Positions 31,609 to 44,289 of a stretch of DNA of 64,000 bases are shown in pieces; position 1 is the stretch's first letter; every line of letters starts with the position of its first letter. Origin of the DNA: Paramyrothecium sp. XJ0827 (Eukaryota; Ascomycota; Sordariomycetes; Hypocreales; Stachybotryaceae); assembly GCA_020881915.1 (NCBI GenBank), contig JAJFPB010000002.1:2108001-2172000 (forward strand). Reading direction: 5' to 3'. Below the pieces are notes generated by a model. It saw nothing but the letters and a program-made list of their open reading frames with translations. It was not told the DNA's origin and made no database searches. The position numbers and the translations under genes are program-made.

Positions 31609-32506
31609 AAGCCCGCTTATGCACAGTCTCCCTGACCATTTGTACATTATTCTTGACTAGGCATGTACCATAGACTCCTTTGCGGCCTCAGAATACAGAG
31701 CAACCGCCAAATCAACTGGAGTCACTTGACAGTTCACATTCTTGCCCTTGAAGTATTTGAATTGAGCTAAAATGAAACTCTGTATCAAACCTCACATGAA
31801 GCAGAAGTCAGCGAGCGCCATGGGTGTACTTCGATACACACTTCTCACAGCATAAGATGGCCTGGGACAAGAGCATCGCATCAGAAGTCTTTGTGGTTTA
31901 AAACGCTTGTTCGGAAGTCATTTAGTCGCAAATATCCATAACATCTGGTCACATCATTGACTTAAGGTGAATTCGTCCACATCTGTTCGTAGAAATCCTC
32001 GAAAACTATAGAGTAGGACTAAACAGGTCGCTGAACTGAGCTGCGCCTTTGTATAGATTGTCCACTGGTCTTTGTTACGTGTTTAACAAGCCGCGGCTTC
32101 CCACGATCCCTACAAAGGATGATCATCTGGTTCTCCACGTACCGCGAAGAAGCACTGTAATGAAACATACGATCACCTTTTCCTCTAACTAGGACGCAGT
32201 GGATTCAAATTCGAATTCCTACGTTAGCTATCGCGCAGGTGAAGACGACTATAAGTCTGATAGAGGGACCGTGGTCGGTACCTGGACGAGAATACAAATC
32301 ACCGCAAGCTCAGGTGTACTTGGTGCGCCCAAGGTGGTGAAGCACGGGCCCACCCTTAACCCTGTGCATGCGCTAAGCCTAGGAAGACATCATTCTTCCA
32401 TCCCACTTTACGCGACTTGACGCGTTCATCTTTTAGCGATAGCTAAGAACCGACAACGCCTTTCTTCATTTCTGCCTCCAAAACGAACCACGCTCATATT
32501 GCCAAC
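31609..32506. other. Intergenic upstream of rfc5
   Basis: About 900 bp, moderately AT-rich, with no supported gene. The last 100 bp carry the ACGCG boxes listed separately. Confidence 0.6.
32410..32425. promoter_or_regulatory. Paired MluI-type cell-cycle boxes upstream of rfc5
   Basis: ACGCGA at 32410-32415 and the exact MCB palindrome ACGCGT at 32420-32425 lie 82-97 bp before the start codon. The same core occurs three times in the rfc1 promoter. Binding by an MBF (Mbp1/Res-type) complex at G1/S is inferred from yeast practice. Confidence 0.5.
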
Positions 32507-33667
32507 ATGGCTCTCATCGTGGATAAGCATCGACCTCGGTCATTGGAGGCATTGACTTACCACAGCGAGCTTTCTGACCGACTGCAGTCACTTGTGAGCC
32601 GCTAGAGCTCCGCGATGCGTGGCTTGAGCTGACAATTTTCAAAGGCACAAAGCGGAGACTTCCCACACCTTCTCTTCTACGGTCCGTCGGGGGCTGGTAA
32701 GAAGACGCGAATCGTTGCAACACTCAAGGAGCTGTACGGTCCTGGCGTCGAGAAAATCAAGATCGATTCACGAGTCTTCCAGACGACCAGCAACCGCAAA
32801 CTCGAGTTCAACATCGTTACCTCTATCTATCATCTTGAGATCACTCCATCGGACGTTGGAAACTATGACCGGGTCGTGATCCAGGATCTCTTGAAGGAAG
32901 TGGCGCAAACTCAGCAGGTGGATCAGTCGGCAAAGCAGCGGTTCAAGGTTGTGGTCATCAACGAAGCCGATCACCTTACTCGAGATGCTCAAGCCGCTCT
33001 GCGCCGAACGATGGAGAAATACTCCCCCAATCTACGTTTGATCCTGCTCGCCAACTCGACCGCCAATATCATCGCACCCATTCGTTCGAGAACGCTTCTT
33101 GTCAGAGTTGCGGCGCCAACGCATGCTGAGATATGCGACGTTCTAGCTCAGGTTGCCAAGAAGGAGAACTTCCCCTTGGTCAAGGGCCTCCATCAAAGGA
33201 TAGCCATCGACAGTGGCCGGAACCTGCGACGGGCGTTGCTCATGTATGAAGCTGTTCATGCTCAGAAGTACGTGAACCGGTGCCTAAAGTCTTTTCCTAC
33301 TTTCTAACCCATATACAGTGAAAAGGTCACCGACAGCACACCGATTCCGCCAGCAGACTGGGAGGCCTTGATCGGTCAAATTGCTAAGGAGATCGTGGAA
33401 GAGCACACACCTGCGCGGATACTACAGGTCCGCACGAAGCTCTACGATTTGCTGACTCACTGCATACCCCCGACGACCATTCTCAAGACCCTGACGTTCA
33501 AGCTTTTGGCACTCACAGATGACGCGCTCAAAGGCGAGGTAATTCGTTGGTCGGCGTTCTATGAGCATCGTATCAAAACGGGCACCAAGGTCATCTTCCA
33601 CTTGGAAGCATTCGTTGCGAAGTTTATGAGGATACTCGAGATGTACCTGATGAGTATAGATATGTGA
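32507..33667 (+). CDS. rfc5: Replication factor C small subunit Rfc5 (human RFC3 type)
   Basis: Three exons (32507-32593, 32645-33267, 33319-33667) give 352 aa. The Walker A loop at 42-50 is GPSGAGKKT, the form typical of yeast Rfc5 and human RFC3. In place of the Walker B DEAD it has NEAD (135-138), and the RFC-box SRC is SRT (in PIRSRTLLVRV). This subunit is known to be the one that does not hydrolyse ATP productively, so the departures fit. The C-terminal collar domain follows (ILQVRTKLYDLLTHCIPP). The start MALIVDKHRPRSLEALTYH is the usual one. With Rfc1 it forms part of the PCNA loader, and Rfc2-5 also join other loader complexes such as the checkpoint Rad17/Rad24 complex. Confidence 0.95.
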
Positions 33668-36463
33668 GCTGGCGAGGATGGAAAGGCGTTGGGCGTTTTA
33701 GCATAAACTGGTAATGTTGCTATAGGTGTGTTCCATCTTGTCGGAACATTAGGTTGGCCGACCTCATAAATTGAAATGGCAATATATGGCTCAAGGCTAC
33801 TTACTACCTGCACGTATTGGAATGGACCCTGGGCCGTATATTACGACCTTTATCGGCAACCATGCCTGGCTCATGTCAACCATGGCAGAGCTGTTGTGAT
33901 GAGCTTATTCAGCTTCGTACAGGCAGCTCTTATCAGGTCCAGCCATGTCTTCCACATACCCAGGGAAGCAGGGCTAGCTTGCTTCCCAGGACGTCGCAGC
34001 ATCGTGAATAAGGTAGCCTCTCGTACATCACTTTTTGCGACAGGTGTGGACCCGAGACGAGGCTCGTTATATGTCGCAGATAAGCGGGACGCATGGGTAC
34101 AGCCGTATGCTGTGAGGGTGTGAAAATGGTACAAATGGCGACATCGGACGTTGGGGTAGCAGCGTGAAAGCCCACGCGCCGGGCGAACGGGACGTTCGGC
34201 TAAGCTGATGGCGAGCCAAGCGATTCGACATTGCCGTCGCACAGACTGTGACTACGGATTCCCAGACAAACGGATCTACCTTCCAGCCCACGTTCACGTT
34301 CACGTTTACCGAATAACAGCTTCCTTAAAAGGAGAACAATATCCTGTAAGCCCATGTCTCAAACAAAAGCTGCGAAATGACTCAGTCTCCGCAACAGCAC
34401 CTGCCTTGAAATTCGAGCACATAGTTTGCCCTCAACTCGCTATCATAGACGACCCTGTGGGGTCTAGGGTAGCACTGGGCCGGGTCCATCTGCAGTGTGA
34501 ACATCAATGTCACCAACTTATCATAGTAGGTGTTTAGGCAAGGGGGTTGGCCCGCCTAGATGTCATGATAAGAAGCATCGTTGAGTTTAAAAAGATTGGT
34601 CTCGTGAGAATTAAGGTGGGAACGAAGGCTACAAGGTTGATCAAGGGCAATACTCCGACTTGTCACAGTCATCGTCATCGGTGGCGTGGAGTAGATGACG
34701 GCGGCCAGCATCGACAGTGCAAAACACCAGCACGGAGATGATTGGAACACGCCCCTACGAGCCTTAGCCGGCGTACAATACCCAGACCAGACAGGCCCCC
34801 CGAGCCCCCCCAAACCCCCCAATCCGGGGGCACGGCGAAATGGAGGAGGTGTGGAGGGGCTGTCGTTCCCCCCATTTTGCTCCAGAATATGAAATGCGGG
34901 GAGACTTGTGGAGGGGCAACAGAGAAAGGTCTTGGTCTAGCACAAAAGGAGGAGGGGGAAGCGTTGTCGGCGATCATATTGGGTACGCGGGCGATCTATT
35001 TGCTATTGGTCGCACCTGGGGCTGGGCGTTCGTAATGCTGAGGGTATGATGGGCGGTTTCCATACGCCAGATCCCGGCATCGCACATGGAACACTAATGC
35101 GGGATTGTGCCGTGAAGGTTGGAAAGCAAGCGGTTGCATGCGCAACAGTGCAGCATTTTCGTATCACGATGAACCATCATACTGCTCAACGCTGGCTGTA
35201 TGAAACGGCATCATGCCACAGCTGCCGAGTGGCACGTTGCCATGGGCCGAGCGCGGATAATTGAGATGCCATGCATTGCCACACTTCCCTTCTTTTCCCC
35301 TACGGTACCTTACCTGCAATGGAGCCTGCTCTTCTAGCAGCAAGATATACCGCAGCGCATGTTAATCTCCGGTAGACCGGGACCCAGTCGTCTTCTGTCG
35401 CCCACTTTTTTTTCTTCGACCCCCAAGACCAAACCGCGCCGGAGCTTGCATACGGGATCTAGGCTCGGAATTAGCACAGCCACTTGAGGTCAGGCAAGGC
35501 AGTAGGGAGGAAAGAGCCTTTCCGTGGTGCTTGGGCGTGCCAGACGCCGACGGATGCAGCCGCGTTGTGCCTGATAGGCCTTACAAGATATAGATGATGT
35601 CTTTGACAGGGCACGGCAGGACACGAGTGGGCGCCTCTCTCGTAACTTGAGTCTTGGCCCAGCCCTGCATCCGCCATTGTCGCATGCCACGCAAAAGCGT
35701 TGAGGGCACCCTGGACAATTATCTCATCGCCAAGCTCCCCAAGCTACTCCGTAGTAACTACCTTACCTTGCCGCCAGGTCGCCGCAAAGCTCGCAACCCC
35801 TCCTTTTCGAGGCACTAATCATGGCGGGCTTATCCACGTTAGGGTTTGGGCCAATGGATTACGCTGGGTATTGTCTTTTTAGCTTGGGGCCGTTCGGGGG
35901 AACGGATCATCGCAGCGCATTCCACTTAGACGCACCCGCATCCGCACCCTCGGTTGATGCCATGGAGGCACGGAAGCAAGGCGAGCCAAGGTAAGGAAGG
36001 TAGCATGGCCACATCGCAAGTTGAGGGTATACGGAACGGTCCCACAATCCAATTTGTGATTCTCGTCGCAGAAAGCAACCGGCCTACCACGAGACACGTA
36101 AAAGCTACCGCTGGTGCGGCCGGAGCATATCCCATATAGACTGCCCCTCCTCCCCATCTCCATCCAAGCCCAGCTCCACTACCTCCATTCTTCTCGTCTT
36201 CTTCATCTCCCCGTCTCCCCTTTGCTCACGAAACCAAAACTCTTCTTCATTCTCCTCGATTCGTTCTGCCTGCTGGAAGCGCGCTCCTTGACGTCCGAGG
36301 CCTCGAGCACAGCAAGCAAAGCTACCTAGTCTTCCGACCCAGAGCCCCCGCGAGAAGCTCCATTTCGTCATCCGCTCTCTAAGGTGCTACCCCGCATACA
36401 GGCGCAGCTTACAGCGAAGGCTTTCACCACTGCCCAAAAAGCTCCCCCTACGAGACAGCGGCC
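33668..36463. other. Intergenic, 2.8 kb, promoter and leader of the acetyl-CoA synthetase gene
   Basis: No gene supported. Homopolymer C and G runs at 34797-34830. GGTACC/ACCTTACC words at 35303-35311 and 35758-35766. The last 350 bp are pyrimidine-rich (cccctcctccccatctcc), typical of the leader of a strongly expressed fungal gene. Confidence 0.6.
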
Positions 36464-38889
36464 ATGGGTGACGAGAAGACGCCAGTCGTCGCCGAGGCGC
36501 ACCTGGTGGACACATTCCGTACGAAGAACCCCAAGTTTGCGTGCGATTGAGCTTGAATGACCACTAACTATGATTTCCAGACCCTCCTGAGAAGATGCTC
36601 GCAAGTATGGAAGCTCTCCCGCATGGTTTTTGAAGACACGCTTTGCCTTGCGCCCCTCCTCGCGTGCTCCCGCGTTACTGCATCATGATGCTGACTTTTG
36701 CTGCCCCTCTACAGAGCACCCGAGCAAGCCCCACATAGCCAGTAAGTTTGCGCCCCGATTCCGGTATCGTCACCTCTATCAAAGAGCCCCCCCCTAATCT
36801 TTACTTCTCTACGCAGACCTTGAGGAATACCAGAAGCTCTACAAGGAGTCAATTACTCAGCCCGACAGGTTCTGGGCTGAACGCGCACGCGAGTTGCTGT
36901 CTTGGACTCGCGATTTCGACACGGTTCGGAGTGGCTCTCTCGCCAATGGCGACATCTCGTGGTTTGTCGAGGGCCAGCTCAACGCTTCCTACAACTGCAT
37001 CGATCGCCATGCTTTCAAGGACCCCAACCGCGTCGCCATCATCTACGAGGCCGACGAGCCCAACCAGGGCCGCAATGTCACTTACAGCGAGCTCCTCCGC
37101 GAGGTCTCCAAGACCGCATGGGCCCTGAAGCAGATGGGCGTTCGCAAGGGTGACACCGTTGCCATCTACCTTCCCATGATTCCCGAGGCGCTGGTCGCCA
37201 TTCTTGCCTGCGTGCGACTTGGCGCTGTGCACTCGGTTGTCTTTGCTGGCTTCTCTGCCGACTCCCTGCGCGACCGTGTCATCGACGGAAACTCCAAGGT
37301 CGTCATCACGACCGACGAGGGCAAGCGCGGCGGCAAGCTGATTGGAACCAAGAAGATTGTCGACGACGCATTGAAGCAATGCCCCGACGTCTCTCACGTA
37401 CTGGTCTACAAGCGCACCGGCGCCGACGTGCCATGGACTTCGGGCCGTGACTACTGGTGGCACGAGGAGGTTGAGAAGTGGCCCAGCTATATTCCTCCCG
37501 AGGTCATGAACGCCGAGGACCCTCTCTTCCTGCTGTATACCTCTGGCTCCACCGGCAAGCCCAAGGGTGTCATGCACACCACTGCTGGATATCTGCTTGG
37601 CTGCGCCATGACTGGCAAGTACGTATTCGATATCCACGAGGGAGACCGTTACTTCTGCGGTGGTGATGTTGGTTGGATCACCGGTCACTCCTATGTTGTC
37701 TACGCGCCTCTACTTCTCGGAGTCACGACCGTCGTATTTGAGGGCACGCCGGCTTACCCCAACTTCTCGCGCTACTGGGACATCATCGACCAGCACAAGG
37801 TGACTCAGTTTTATGTGGCGCCCACCGCCCTGCGCCTGCTGAAGCGTGCCGGTGACGAGCACGTTCGCGGCGCGATGAAGGACCTTCGTGTGCTAGGCTC
37901 CGTTGGTGAGCCCATTGCTGCTGAGGTTTGGAAGTGGTACTTTGAAGTTGTGGGCAAGGAAGAAGCCCACATTGTCGATGTAAGTTCTCCAAGGCGGGAA
38001 CTGCCCAGTCCCTCCTGGACTAGACGCTAACTTGTTGGACAGACTTACTGGCAGACGGAGACCGGCTCCAACATCATCACACCTCTGGCTGGTGTGACGC
38101 CCACCAAGCCCGGCAGTGCTTCTCTACCTTTCTTCGGTGTTGAGCCTGCAATCATCGACCCGGTTTCCGGCGAAGAGATCCACGGCAATGATGTCGAGGG
38201 CGTCCTTGCCATCAAGCAGGCTTGGCCTAGCATGACCCGTACCGTCTGGGGAGCTCACAAGCGTTATATGGACACCTACCTCAACGTGTATCCCGGCTAC
38301 TACGTAAGTCAAGTCCATAAAAACCTGCAAAGGGAAGGTTACTGACGCGGTCACCGCTATAGTTCACTGGTGACGGTGCCGGCCGTGATCACGAAGGTTT
38401 CTACTGGATTCGAGGACGAGTCGACGATGTTGTCAACGTCAGCGGCCACCGCCTCTCCACCGCCGAGATCGAGGCAGCTCTCATCGAGCACCACTCAGTT
38501 GCCGAAGCGGCAGTCGTCGGTGTGGCCGATGAGCTCACTGGCCAGGCGGTCAACGCTTTCGTCGCGCTCAAGGATGGAAACGAATCGACCGAGGCGGTAC
38601 GAAAAGAGCTCATCATGCAGGTGCGGAAGAGTATCGGCCCCTTCGCCGCACCCAAGACCGTGTACATGGTTCCCGACCTGCCCAAGACCCGAAGCGGCAA
38701 GATCATGCGACGTATCTTGCGAAAGATCTTGGCAGGCGAGGAGGACCAGCTCGGAGACATCACCACGGTAAGCCAATGAACGAGACAAGACGTCGCCAGA
38801 GTTTGATGTACTGACGCGGGACATAGCTTGCGGACCCCAGCATCGTGGAAAAGATCATCAGCAACGTCCATGCCGCAAAGGGCAAATGA
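36464..38889 (+). CDS. facA: Acetyl-CoA synthetase
   Basis: Seven exons (36464-36518, 36581-36604, 36715-36741, 36817-37979, 38043-38303, 38363-38767, 38827-38889) give 665 aa, the normal length. The enzyme makes acetyl-CoA from acetate, ATP and CoA through acetyl-AMP, in cytosol and nucleus, and is needed for growth on acetate. The AMP-binding signature [12 protein letters not shown] is at 276-287; [11 protein letters not shown] begins exon 5; the catalytic lysine, also the regulatory acetylation site, is K623 in [10 protein letters not shown]. Exons 2 and 3 are only 24 and 27 nt; without them [18 protein letters not shown] is not formed. The start [16 protein letters not shown] resembles other fungal forms. 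FacB-type control is expected but I did not identify sites with confidence. Confidence 0.97.
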
Positions 38890-41804
38890 TGGAGTGCATT
38901 GTAGGAATTGCGATTTGCGACTTGCGAGGCGTTAGCCACTTGATACCATTATACGAGATGTCGGTGCTCCAGAGTATGGGGCGGGTGTGGGGATTCCGAA
39001 ATTGGATAATGTTGGGAGGTTGCTGGAAGTGCCGTGGTCCCGACATTTGGAAATGTTGGGGCGCCGGAGCATCGTATCATGGTGAGGATGTGCCGGCAGT
39101 CAGAATCTGCCACGGTAGAGGGTCTTTCTGCGACGAATTATCTTGGGAGCTTATTCTGGGCAGAAGGCTCGCGTATGCTGTGCAGTATATCATATGTAAA
39201 TAAGCCGTCGCCGGCGAAATGACACAATCCACAAAGTGCATGAGCGCCCAGTGACAGGGACCAGAGCTAGACATGGTCTCGCGGAGCTGTTGATATTACC
39301 TTTGGTGAAGTATGCACACACCTATGGTAAGGCATTGAAGAGCATCGCCATTGGAGGATCTAGCCGTGCGATGAACAGCCACTCTCAAGGCACGGCAAGT
39401 CAAGCTTTCCATGGCGCAGTGGCAGGCTTTGTGAGGGACGCTTGGTGTCAACAACAGCCCGGACTCTGACCTCTGTACTATTCTCGGACTCAGAACTGCG
39501 GTGCTGTGCTTTGATGGCCGGCCTGAAAATCAGCCCTGCTGTTGGTACGCCACCGACTGCCGGAAGCAGCGGGTATTTCAACCAACAAGCGCCCACGGTA
39601 GTCAAGCAGGGTCCTCAAATTTGGGGGAACATTTCACTCCCAGGTCGCGCGGTGCCGAAAATAGACGGCGGGAGGAATCAAACTGGCGGCGGTACAGGCT
39701 AGCAACAATCTGCAGACGTTTGGACACAAAATTTGTGCTTTTCTTGCATACCTTATCCTTTCAAGCCACACTACGTAAAGGTGGTAGGTAACTCTATACA
39801 TTAGTAGGAAGCCAAAGGGCTTAATGCCAACTCTCAGTCCCTCCCGGTTTGAAACGCAATGCTTCTTGGTTTATAGGCATGAGCAAGTGAGCTTGTAGCA
39901 TCAACCCATCCATTGTCAGTGGTGTACCCCTGTAGGCGGCTGCTGCTATGGGCAAAAGAAAGAACACCCCTGACAAAGGGTCTGGGGGGCCCTGGTTGGT
40001 GCCGTGCGAAGCCTCAACAGGCAAAGGATCGACGGGCAAGACCCTGGCACCCACAACAGTTCTGCTTACTTCAAGAGGATTCGCTGGGCGAGTGCGAGAT
40101 GGCTCCTCGGGCCTTGCCATGTTGGGAGGGAAAGGGACGGACCCGTTCGTTCGGGCAGCTCATCTAGGCCGCACTCCAAGACCGCTTCGGACGTTCGAGG
40201 TTGAATAAGGTTGTTTGGTTGCTGGTGGTTCGCGATGATGGCCTGAAACCAGCACCAGTCAAGGTTGCGACAGGCTCTATGGTAGCGTGAAGGGAGGCAC
40301 TGGCGCGCACGCGTTATTGGAGGGCCACGGGATCGGAGAGCCAGGTGGGAACCAGGGGAGGGGAGGGAGGGGCGCCGCCTTGTTCTGGAAAGAATCTGGC
40401 GTGGCGCTGGTTGGTGGGTTTGTGGTTTTAGGATCGGATCTGTGACAGGCGCACTGCTTGTTGTCTGAGGTACCGTAGGAACGCTTGGCAAGGTACCTGT
40501 TCTCTAGAGGTTGGCTGCAAGAGCCAGAGGATGCCTCCCTCTCGTCCGATCCCAGCCTGTATAAGATAGATTGGCGCATGACAAGTGTTGGAAGAGCAAA
40601 AAGAGGCAAGGGAGCAGCGCTTATTGGCGCATGGGTCGGCGGAAGTCTCTTGCATGACAGCAGCCAAAAATGTGATCTAAAGCTCCGGCGCTTCCAAACT
40701 CGGAGCGTGTGAGACTCGGACACTGCAGAGGCTTGGCTTGGCCTGTTACTGGGACGGGGACCGCCGACCGGGGAGCAACCAAGAGGAAAAGGGGGGGGAA
40801 TGCCAACCAAAGTGTGCGCTCTTTCAACTGCTGCAGGCAGGTCTCGCTTTTACCACACAATGCTCTGCTGTTAAGGTACCTTAGAGTTTGAAGGGATGCT
40901 GGTTCTCCTTTTGTGATCGGCATTTCCGAACAAGACCTAGAAACCTCGAGATTCCCCATCTTTGCCCATTCATGTCCATCATTTCCAGTCCTAGGGTACC
41001 TGTACCTACCTACTGTTGGGGGTAAGGTAATGTAACTGCAAAATGGGGCATGTGAGTCGCTGGTCTGTCCTTGGCACATGTGCGGTTCTGCGATTCTCCA
41101 GCGGTACCTCGCCTCCCCGCGTCCGCTGCAGACAGCCTCAAGTGCCTGTGAAGTAGCATAGCAGTTCACGCCCAGACGGCTAGCGGCAAGGAAGGGGCCG
41201 GATTGCTGCACGCTACCCATCTCTCACTCCCATCACTTGGGAGGAGGTACATTGAAACTGCAGACCATGCACAGGACCGCGCGGCATGGCCAAGCACCGT
41301 TCTAACTAAGCCTCCCCTTCCATCCTCCGCCCAAGTCCCCTCCCCCCCTGGTGCCATCTCTAGCCGGACGTCGACGTTAGTCTGCTGACCGAGTCCATCG
41401 TCCTTCAGGTGGTAGCCTCTTGCATGATAGCGACCGCCTCAGGTTCTGTTTGCCTCTTTGCTTTCTGCTGGCGCATTTGCCTTTTGTCGCTTGTTTCCTT
41501 GGCTTCAGCTACACCACCTTCGAAATCGAAACAGAAGCCCTCTAACCTTTCCAGTCTTTCCTCTTTCTTTTTGCAGCCGTATTTCTGTCATTTCTTCCGA
41601 CTTGTTCCGTTCGAGCAGATCAGTTGCTGCGGCACGTACGTAGCGAGCGGCGAACCAAATCGATCGAATACCGCACCGTACCGTACATCTCAGTTTCCAG
41701 TTCAGCACCCGCATGGCTTTGGATCAAAAGCGGTCTTAATTGTGTGTCCCTGGCCCTATAGGGCTCATTTCCTACGGCGTGCGACCTTTGTTCCATTGTC
41801 AGTC
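38890..41804. other. Intergenic, 2.9 kb, upstream region of the ADAM gene
   Basis: No gene supported; longer open frames lack codon bias. Many GGTACC words lie at 40469-41108. From 41400 to 41800 the DNA is pyrimidine-rich, probably the transcribed leader of the protease gene. Confidence 0.6.
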
Positions 41805-44289
41805 ATGGTCACGCTTCGCTCTATTGCCGCAGCTGTCGCCGGCGTAGCGCTCTTCTGCCAGTCATCAATAGGTTCGTTAATCTCCTCGAGCATGACTGGC
41901 CCCAAGCCGAGGACCTCTCGCTAACCACCGGGGGTCTCCTCGCCCAGCTCATTCGTTAAAGCGAAATGCACTCGACTACGTAACCGTGATTGACAACGCT
42001 GTCATCAAGACGCCCTCGCACCGCGTGCACTCCCACTCTACCTTTGACCTTACATTCACGCTCCACGACGGCTCGCAGAACGTTCGCTTCGTCTTGGAAC
42101 CCAACCACGACCTATTCCACAAGTCTCTCTCCGTAACGCACCTCGATGCGAATGGCAACATCAAGAGCGTGACGCCTGTTGTGCGGACGGAACACAAGGT
42201 GTTCAAGGGTCAAACATTCGTGCAACGGCCGGGCCGCAAGGAATGGGAGGCAACCGGTTGGGCCAGGATCACGGTTTTGCGCGATGGCGAGGCTCCCGTC
42301 TTCGACGGCTCTTTTAAGATCGACGGCGACGGTCATCACATCCATCTAGGCAACCGCTACCGAAGCCTGGGACATGCACAGGACCCCAAAGTGCCAACCT
42401 CCGCCAAATCCGATGATGAGGTGATGGTGGTGTGGCGTGACTCCGACATCAGCGGTTCTCGCTGGGAACAAAGCGAGCTGAAACGCGACGTTGCAGACAA
42501 CGGCACAACGTGCGGTGTTGGTAGCCTCGGGACTTTCGATAGCAACTATGACCTCAAAGCTCGTGATACGAGCTTTCAACGTGGAATCAGTACACGGAGT
42601 CTTTTCGGCCGTCAATCAGTCGACGACGGTGGCAGGGGCAACGGCGCTGGCACGAATGTCCTCCAGACTATCGGCTCAGTGGATGGTTGCCCTAGCACTA
42701 GGAAGATTGCCCTTGTTGGTATCGCGGTTGATTGCACCTACTGGGAAAAGGACGAACCCGAGGAAGACCTGCGGAGACACGTCATCGGTATGGTGAGCAG
42801 GGCATCTGAAGTGTACGAAAGCACTTTCAACATTTCGCTCGGCATTCGCAATATCACGATCAACAACAACCAATGTCCTGGTGAACCCTCTGAATCAGCA
42901 CCGTGGAATATTGACTGTGGCCGAGCGGACATGAACGAGCGACTCAGTCTCTTCTCCCAATGGCGCGGCCAGTTCACCGATCCCAATGCCTACTGGACGC
43001 TTCTCACCAAATGTGCCACGCAAACCGCTGTGGGACTGGCGTGGCGTGGCGAATTGTGCCGGCAGGGAACTCACCAGAACCCCGAATCAAACGGGGACAC
43101 AAGTGGGAGCGGCGGCCGATGGGTTTCGAGCACCAACGTCGTCGTCAGGACAGACACCGAATGGCAGGTCTTTGCTCACGAGACTGGTCACACCTTCGGT
43201 GCCATCCATGACTGCAGCGACTCCCCCTCAGATTGTCCCGTCGACGCCAATGATCCGGACTGCTGCCCACTCTCTACAGATGCGGGTTCGTGTAATGCCC
43301 GTGGCAATTTCATGATGGCCCCTGCTACTAGCGGAGGCATCACCGGATTTTCACGTTGCAGTATCGGCAATATTTGCTCCGGTCTCAAGAACAACATCAG
43401 GGCCGATTGTTTGACCGACAACCGAGACGTTGAAACCGTCACTGGCAGTCAGTGTGGCAATGGCATTGTCGAGAGCGGCGAGGATTGCGACTGTGGTGGT
43501 GAGCAGGGCTGTCAGAACAACAGTTGCTGCAATCCCACCACGTGCAAGTATGCCAACAACGCCGTCTGCGACCCCACAAATGAAGAATGCTGTACCGGCC
43601 AGTGTCAATTCGCAAGCTCGACTACGGTTTGTCGTGACAGCGCGAGTGAGTGTGACCCCGAGGAGCGATGCCCTGGGGATTCCGGCCGTTGTCCCACAGA
43701 CGAGCACAAGAATGATGGAGATTCCTGCGGAGACGGGTTGAGATGTGCTTCCGGCCAATGCACCTCCCGAAGCCTGCAGTGCCGCAACATGGCTGGCTCC
43801 CTCAGGAACAACGCAGGCGACTGCCCGCGCGACAAAGAGTGCATGATCACCTGTTCCGGTGATGACTTGCCTACGGGTGTTTGCAGAACGTACAACCAGA
43901 ACTTCCTGGACGGCACACCTTGCCGTGGTGGCGGTCACTGTCAAAACGGTCACTGTGAGGGCACCTCCACCTGGGCGACCATCGTCGAGTGGATCAACGA
44001 CAACAAGAACATCTTCATCCCTGTTGTCGCCGTCATCGGCATCCTGGTACTCATTGCCATCTGCAGCTGCTTCCTCAGCTGTTTCCGACGAAGACGCCGC
44101 AGAGCGGCACCAAAGCCGGTTCCGATGAATACTTGGCCGTCGTATCGCGGGCAGCCGCCTGCTCAACCATACCAGAACAACGGCAACTGGACCAACAACA
44201 ACGTCCACCCTCCCCCCGTTTACGACTACTCTGCAGTGCCGACCGAGCAGGAGCAATGGAACCGTCACCGAAGCGTGAGATATGCATAA
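41805..44289 (+). CDS. Fungal ADAM metalloprotease, membrane-anchored
   Basis: Two exons (41805-41871, 41948-44289) give 802 aa. Exon 1 encodes the signal peptide (MVTLRSIAAAVAGVALFCQS), so the long frame alone would miss the start. Order: propeptide to about residue 240, reprolysin-type catalytic domain with the zinc site HETGHTFGAIHD at 433-444 (two Zn histidines, the catalytic Glu, third His, and Asp), Cys-rich disintegrin domain from about 525 (CGNGIVESGEDCDCGG), further Cys-rich region, one membrane helix at about 711-735 (IFIPVVAVIGILVLIAIC), and a short basic then Pro-rich cytoplasmic tail. Such proteins exist in filamentous fungi (ADM-A/ADM-B) and fission yeast (Mde10). Its likely role is shedding or cleaving surface or secretory proteins. 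No relative lies nearby. Confidence 0.95.

Noticed and set aside
32199..32230. Possible tRNA B-box (attcaaattcgaattcc)
   Set aside because: No A-box, acceptor stem or anticodon arm could be folded around it; no tRNA gene found in the window.
34790..34835. C- and G-runs resembling a structured element
   Set aside because: Simple homopolymer-rich DNA without a consistent hairpin or G4 pattern on one strand.
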